From assembly GCA_964653145.1 (NCBI GenBank), contig CAZZCG010000004.1:142364-206363 (forward strand): a stretch of DNA of 64,000 nucleotides. The letters are read 5' to 3'. Numbering within the stretch: position 1 is the first letter of the stretch; every line of letters starts with the position of its first letter. Origin of the DNA: Pseudocalidococcus sp964653145. Lineage in GTDB: Bacteria > Cyanobacteriota > Cyanobacteriia > Thermosynechococcales > Thermosynechococcaceae. Under the pieces are notes generated by a model. The model had not been told where the DNA came from. It ran no database searches and saw only the letters and a list, made by a program, of their open reading frames with translations. A program made the position numbers and the translations under genes. Of the stretch, positions 63,874-64,000 are shown one piece after another.

Positions 63874-64000
63874 ATGAAGACCCCCAATACACTTTTTGCA
63901 GTTACGCTAGCAATCTCTTCCTTTGCTTTTGGTTTATCTGCCAATGCCGATACAGTCAAAGCTCGTTGTGATGTTTATCATAAAGGTGAAGATCGAGTTG
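63874..64000 (+). CDS. secreted protein, cut by window end (partial)
   Basis: ATG 63874 opens a frame of 42 codons running off the end. The first 25 residues form a signal peptide (MKTPNTLFAVTLAISSFAFG, cleavage after ANA). The mature part begins DTVKARCDVYHKGEDRV. Too short to name. The frame and signal peptide make a real gene likely. Confidence 0.65.
   Translation, partial: MKTPNTLFAVTLAISSFAFGLSANADTVKARCDVYHKGEDRV

Overview
The window is a piece of a cyanobacterial chromosome. It carries oxygenic-photosynthesis genes (petH with an N-terminal phycobilisome-linker domain, chlG, apcE, thf1/psb29, ftrV, ndhS, ndhB, menG) beside typical cyanobacterial housekeeping genes. Gene content, and a very frequent GGCCTGG/CCAGGCC heptamer where HIP1 (GCGATCGC) is almost absent, suggest a unicellular Synechococcus of the Thermosynechococcus / PCC 6312 kind. 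That placement is inferred, not proven.

Layout. 1-7.1 kb: petH, ftsZ, a DICT-GAF histidine kinase, a decayed Rpn-family nuclease pseudogene, chlG and an unknown gene. 7.3-12.8 kb: tmRNA (ssrA) and the ATP synthase cluster atp1-B-E-G-F-H-A, all on the minus strand. 12.9-22 kb: ftrV, a membrane-anchored acetolactate decarboxylase, an HNH protein, alr, dapL-pepP, thf1, a STAS protein, cdsA, menG. 22.6-32 kb: a cupin, a secreted protein, a GAP-family membrane protein, a MAPEG protein, a tandem QueD-like protein, ddl, ndhS, a DUF4912 protein, recN and a coupled GTPase. 32-41 kb: a TldD/PmbA protease, an unusual alpha/beta hydrolase, nanE, a 1138-residue apcE with four linker repeats, glyA. 41-48 kb: a 1400-residue beta-rich protein inserted between glyA and the wecA-cinA pair. 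47.9-52 kb: lpxA, an ACR3 arsenite exporter, tRNA-Phe(GAA), a nitroreductase. 51.4-57 kb: a phosphate locus with sphX divergent from pstSCAB. 57-64 kb: a HAD phosphatase, ndhB, an SLH/OprB porin, a glycosyltransferase, a small unknown ORF, an AT-rich spacer and the start of a secreted-protein gene cut by the window end.

How genes work together. The atp cluster builds most of the F0 sector plus delta and alpha; beta, gamma and epsilon are elsewhere. petH, ndhS, ndhB and ftrV all deal with electrons from or to ferredoxin. sphX and pstSCAB form a high-affinity phosphate uptake unit; the spacer between them holds two near-copies of a Pho-box-like element, and a hairpin with a T-run lies between pstS and pstC, probably favouring binding-protein expression.

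Most unusual structures. (1) An approximately 90-bp duplicate of the 3' end of glyA lies just before wecA, so that the 1400-residue gene is flanked by direct copies of the glyA tail, as after an integration at the end of glyA. (2) The duplicated Pho-like element. (3) The dispersed GGCCTGG/CCAGGCC heptamer. (4) A QueD-like tandem protein and an alpha/beta hydrolase that appear to have lost catalytic residues. No CRISPR array, intact insertion sequence or prophage was seen.
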